Below, piece by piece: positions 63,401 to 64,000 of a stretch of 64,000 nt of DNA. The notes below the pieces were generated by a model that was not told the DNA's origin, ran no database searches, and saw nothing but the letters and a program-made list of their open reading frames with translations. Position 1 is the stretch's first letter. Each line of letters begins with the position of its first letter. This DNA comes from Nocardia iowensis (GTDB taxonomy: Bacteria; Actinomycetota; Actinomycetes; Mycobacteriales; Mycobacteriaceae), in contig NZ_CP078145.1 in the NCBI RefSeq assembly GCF_019222765.1, forward strand, positions 1,798,001 through 1,862,000, in the 5' to 3' direction. A program made the position numbers and the translations under genes.

Positions 63401-63774
63401 TGCTGACCTCGCTCGGCTTCGGACACGTCAACGGGCTGCTCGCGGTGGTACATCCGGAGGCGTTCATCCAGGCGATCGACCCGGAGCGGCGCGAGGAGTA
63501 CCAGCGCAAGGCGCAGCAGCGTCAGCTCGCGGGGCGGCAGCGGTTCAGCGAGGCCATGTGCGGCGGGGCACCGCTGTACGAGCGTCCGGCGGACCGGCGG
63601 CTCGGCGGCGACGGCACGCCCGCCAAGCAGGCGCGTCAGCTGGAAGCCGACGTGCTGCTGTCCACCGCGGCTCGATTGAACGGCGACGGTGCGTACCGTG
63701 CCGACGGCTTCGGTTGCGGCGCCGGACAGCTCGCTGCGGACGGTTCGCGCGCGGGCGACCAGCGCACGTCGTAG
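54409..63774 (+). CDS. fas: Type I fatty acid synthase, single-chain
   Basis: 3,121 residues from TTG 54409, chosen because mycobacterial homologues begin MTIxE as here (TINESTE); an ATG at 54379 is the alternative. Domain order by motif: AT with Ser162 (VGHSQGRL); ER with GMTPTTVD near 440; a MaoC-like DH (SGDHNPIHTSDAAA) near 1,260; malonyl/palmitoyl transferase with Ser1469 (AGHSVGEYNALA); ACP near 1,830-1,850 (IESLCDGVSSRRNQLL); KR with TGASKGSIAAAV near 2,150; and KS with Cys2745 (AACATAAVSV) and later SKHDTST and GHAKGGAAAF. It makes C16-C26 acyl-CoAs de novo in the cytosol, the precursors of phospholipids and mycolic acids. acpS follows 11 bp downstream. Confidence 0.96.
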   Translation: MTINESTETGTGPSAKVVAAAQGGGNRSPLLDRLLSGTPYALAFGGQGAQWLDELEEIGRDSALEPELTALVNEAEALLEPVAAQLLVVRPVGFDPIGWMLEDELVDTDQGEVSAAPSPRVLRSAAVSMPGVLLSQIAAMRALRLQGLDPTQHAPVAIVGHSQGRLAATAVEAGGRRDAELLAVAQLIGAAAGLVARRRGLMPVGERSPMVAVSHVDPAQLRAVVAEVSEGVDPAAAAVVSIRNGRRRAVLSGTPAQLERVRQRCAQIHDEQTRERDTKVRGGAIFAPVFEDVAVDVAFHHPALADTVDLVTSWANQCGLDAALAGSLAQEILVDPIDWVEIVDGMVAAGAQWILDLGPGDLLSRLTGGSLKGTGVGMVAAATRAGQRSLLTPGAAPETAAPWTAFAPRPVRLPNGRIVVETAFTRLTGRSPILLAGMTPTTVDAKIVAAAANAGHWAELAGGGQVTEQIFADRVAELKTLLQPGRAVQFNSLFLDPYLWKLQLGGKRLVQKARAAGAPFDGVIVTAGIPELDESVALIKELTEVGISHVAFKPGTVAQIRAVLRIAAEVPDYPVIMHIEGGKAGGHHSWEDLDDLLLETYAELRNHENVVVCVGGGIGTPERATEYLTGEWATAHGYPVMPLDGVLVGTAAMAALEATTAAEVKQLLVDTPGTPDWVGAGTASGGMASGRSQLGADIHEIDNAASRTGRLLDEVAGDADAVAARRDEIIAALNATAKPYFGDVASMTYLDWLERYIELAVGLDRRKDFDCGSDIGDAITEATRSVWLDITWRDRFAEMMRRTESRLHPADRGEIPTLFAADEDFENPVGALCRLKEQYPVAERTLLHPADVPFFVSLCKTPGKPVNFVPVVDADVRRWWRSDSLWQAHDPRYSADQVCVIPGTVSVAGITRVDEPVGELLDRFEQDTAYSLVRAGVVPVAIDARRVAGVTTGPIDTVLAAPDIEWSGRTTVNPVHRLGDLADWTVDGKGAVHPPSGATLTETTGPEGDNAYVELTVPLLGSNVVRIRITVPTATYNGGAPVVTEADAHDAMTAMLAVAAGQPLPEVKGKVAHLNIAWTPDLIADHAGVTGSGLPMALSTLGRTVPDVLVGACWPAVFAVLGAARAADGASVIEGMLDLVHLDHQIELAGELPTSASVLAVRAEAGETLDTDLGRVVEVRVRIAGMLDRPETGLSMPTVATLTERFAIRGRNGAGELTDPPRAAGTLSDAATDTPRRRRRDVTVVAPRSMHAFAAVSGDHNPIHTSDAAAKLAGLGSPIVHGMWLSAAAQHAVSAVDPESTVPPRTVTAWTTRFLGMVRPGAEIDVRVERIAVDAGSEIVEVSCRTAGDLVMTATGRTAAPKTVYAFPGQGIQRKGMGLDARTRSKAAKAVWERADKHTREALGFSILAVVRDNPTYLKARGVEHRHPDGVLHLTQFTQVAMAVLGVAQVAELREAGAFVEGAMLAGHSVGEYNALAAVAGVLPLEAVLEVVFQRGSAMHELVPRDANGRSDYRMAAIRPSQIGLPDDEVIDFVTRIGEQAGEFLEVVNLNLRGSQYAIAGTVAGLEALEAEIDRRRAEFGGKRAFILVPGIDVPFHSTVLRKGVPEFRHKLEQLLPEDLHPEILLGRYIPNLVPRPFSLERKFIQEIADLVPSEPLAAVLADFEAWSARPVELCRVVLVELLAWQFASPVRWIETQDLLFTDTAHGGLGVERFVEIGLGATPTVANLATQTLKLPAFSGATVEVLNIEREAAIVYATDTDPAPVDEPADEPIETASAATPTAAPTAAPAPAPSSGGPRPDDIAFTAADATRVLIALWTKLRLDQIGPVDTIESLCDGVSSRRNQLLVDLGTELSLGAIDGAADADMGALSVTVERLARTYKPFGSVLSDSIGDHLRKVFGPSGKRPAAIAERVKKVWELGDGWASHVTAEVSLGTREGASVRGGDLGGLVPGALGDAASVDAAIDAAVQAVAARRGVAVSLPSVGGGGGGTVDAAALGEFTEQITGRDGVLATAARVVLEQLGLTERVSAPTATDDSLVDLVSAELGSDWPRLVAPAFDARKAVLLDDRWATAREDLARLWLGDDAETAELPVTGFLGAGEAVAAQANWWRERAKHEARSVLAGVYERIATAALSTEDRGVWSADIAVITGASKGSIAAAVTGRLLGGGATVVVTTSSLNDDRLSFYRKLYRDNARHGAALWVVPANMASYQDIDALIEWVGTEQVDNAGGAKIKTKDAMTPTLLLPFAAPRVAGDLADAGARAEMEMRVLLWSVERLIGGLSALGADHDVDAKLHVVLPGSPNRGLFGGDGAYGESKAALDAVVAKWRAEKSWSTRVTLVHAMIGWVRGTGLMGHNDPMVAAVEQAGVHTWSTTEMADELLKWCTSRARQVTTAGPQQIDLTGGLARAKLDLPALAKQAAEQAAEEDVAVDAAATIPALPAPPTMSSVLPVPEWGTVTTDLADMVVIVGAGELGPYGSARTRFEMEVEDQLSAAGVLELAWTTGLVTWENDPKPGWYDAETGDYVPEHELADKYHDAVVARCGVRRYGDDGAMIDNSAPLMTSVFLDQDLTFTVGGEAEARAFHEADPEHTVIVPVADSADWTVTRKAGTEIRVPRRAKLSRTVGGQIPSGWDPTIWGISAEMANSVDRVALWNVVCTVDAFISSGFSPAELMSWVHPSLVANTQGTGMGGMSSMRSLYVDNLLGESRPNDILQEALPNVALAHVVQSYVGSYGAMVHPVAACATAAVSVEEGVDKIRLGKAELVVAGGFDDLGIEGIVGFGDMSATADSAAMRAKGISDRYFSRANDRRRGGFVESQGGGTVLLARGDVAVEMGLPVLGVVAFAQSFADGVHTSIPAPGLGALGAGRGGRESRFAAELRKLGVGPDDIAVVSKHDTSTAANDPNESELHTRLATAIGRSEGAPLFVISQKSLTGHAKGGAAAFQLIGLCQVLENGVVPPNRSLDCVDDKMQAYPHLVWAREPLRFGDRFSLKAGLLTSLGFGHVNGLLAVVHPEAFIQAIDPERREEYQRKAQQRQLAGRQRFSEAMCGGAPLYERPADRRLGGDGTPAKQARQLEADVLLSTAARLNGDGAYRADGFGCGAGQLAADGSRAGDQRTS

Positions 63775-63785
63775 GCTCCCCGCCT

Positions 63786-64000
63786 ATGACGATCCTCGGT
63801 ATCGGCCTGGACTTGGTGACCATCTCCGAGTTCGCCGAACAGCTCGAACGCGCCGGAACCACGATGCTCCGGGAAAGTTTCACCGCGGGCGAGCGGCGCT
63901 ACTGTCAGAGCAAGGGGACCGATCCGGCGCGTAGCTACGCGGCGCGGTGGGCGGCGAAAGAGGCGGTGCTCAAGGCATGGGCATCGTCTCGCTTCGCCCG
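63786..64000 (+). CDS. acpS: Holo-ACP synthase, 5' part (runs off the window)
   Basis: About 71 residues are visible from ATG 63786, 11 bp after the fas stop. TILGIGLDLVTISEF is the metal-binding N-terminus of AcpS (Asp of GxDxV), and AARWAAKEAVLKAW is the WxxKEAxxK signature with catalytic residues. It transfers phosphopantetheine from CoA to the ACP domain of the fatty acid synthase. The fas-acpS pair is a hallmark of mycobacteria, corynebacteria and Nocardia. Confidence 0.95.
   Translation, partial: MTILGIGLDLVTISEFAEQLERAGTTMLRESFTAGERRYCQSKGTDPARSYAARWAAKEAVLKAWASSRFA

Noticed and set aside
57307..63453. 2,048-codon open frame on the minus strand opposite fas
   Set aside because: It is the antisense shadow of fas: composition is His/Arg/Gly/Val-rich without domains, and fas itself has all catalytic motifs.

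Overview
The window is high-GC actinobacterial DNA, most like a Nocardia or close relative of the mycolate-containing Mycobacteriales. The strongest evidence is the single-chain type I fatty acid synthase of about 3,120 residues followed 11 bp later by acpS (fas-acpS). Supporting signs are a DUF3558-like lipoprotein, an MmpL-type transporter beside a Mas-like polyketide synthase, type VII secretion-like proteins, and frequent GTG/TTG starts. The species assignment is inference, because no rRNA or housekeeping marker other than fas-acpS is present.

Layout. 1-9.6 kb holds small catabolic and regulatory units: an oxidoreductase end coupled through a 40-codon ORF to a flavodoxin, a large LuxR (LAL) regulator, a divergent hydrolase/AraC pair, a tyrosine phosphatase-like protein, and a TetR-S9 peptidase-SRPBCC unit with a palindrome and a perfect 23-bp tandem duplication at its 5' end. 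9.7-24.7 kb, all on the minus strand, is a lipid or polyketide biosynthetic locus. In order of transcription it encodes a DpsC/CerJ-like KASIII with Ser at the nucleophile, an FkbH-like HAD protein, a stand-alone ACP, a secreted four-cysteine protein, an MmpL transporter, a FabH-like enzyme with an intact Cys-His-Asn triad, a FabH-like protein without the nucleophile, and a single-module reducing PKS (KS-AT-DH-ER-KR-ACP). I could not match this set to a named pathway. It combines a tetronate-like FkbH/ACP/KASIII trio with a mycobacterial-style PKS/MmpL arrangement, and it is the best candidate here for an undescribed system.

25-44 kb is mostly ordinary metabolism: a hypothetical protein, a truncated SgcJ/EcaC-like gene, a methyltransferase, a PH-like membrane protein, a lipoprotein, a five-gene branched-chain amino acid/amide-type ABC transporter whose four junctions are all ATGA overlaps, a GAF/PucR regulator, a type-B esterase, a secreted modular lipase, acetoacetyl-CoA synthetase, an MHS-family permease and a TauE/SafE permease.

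44-54 kb looks accessory. It has a membrane-anchored STAND ATPase with about 14 WD40 repeats, two TerD-family proteins, an AraC regulator, a 27-codon peptide and a coupled pair resembling type VII secretion substrates. Between them lie gene relics: a glycosyltransferase end, a TPR regulator end, an AbrB-like gene, and two copies of one coding fragment sharing a 48-bp perfect direct repeat and bracketing about 5.7 kb. A tRNA-Leu(UAG) follows. 54-64 kb is core lipid metabolism: three related inverted repeats (candidate FasR-type operators) upstream of fas, then fas and the start of acpS, which is cut by the window end.
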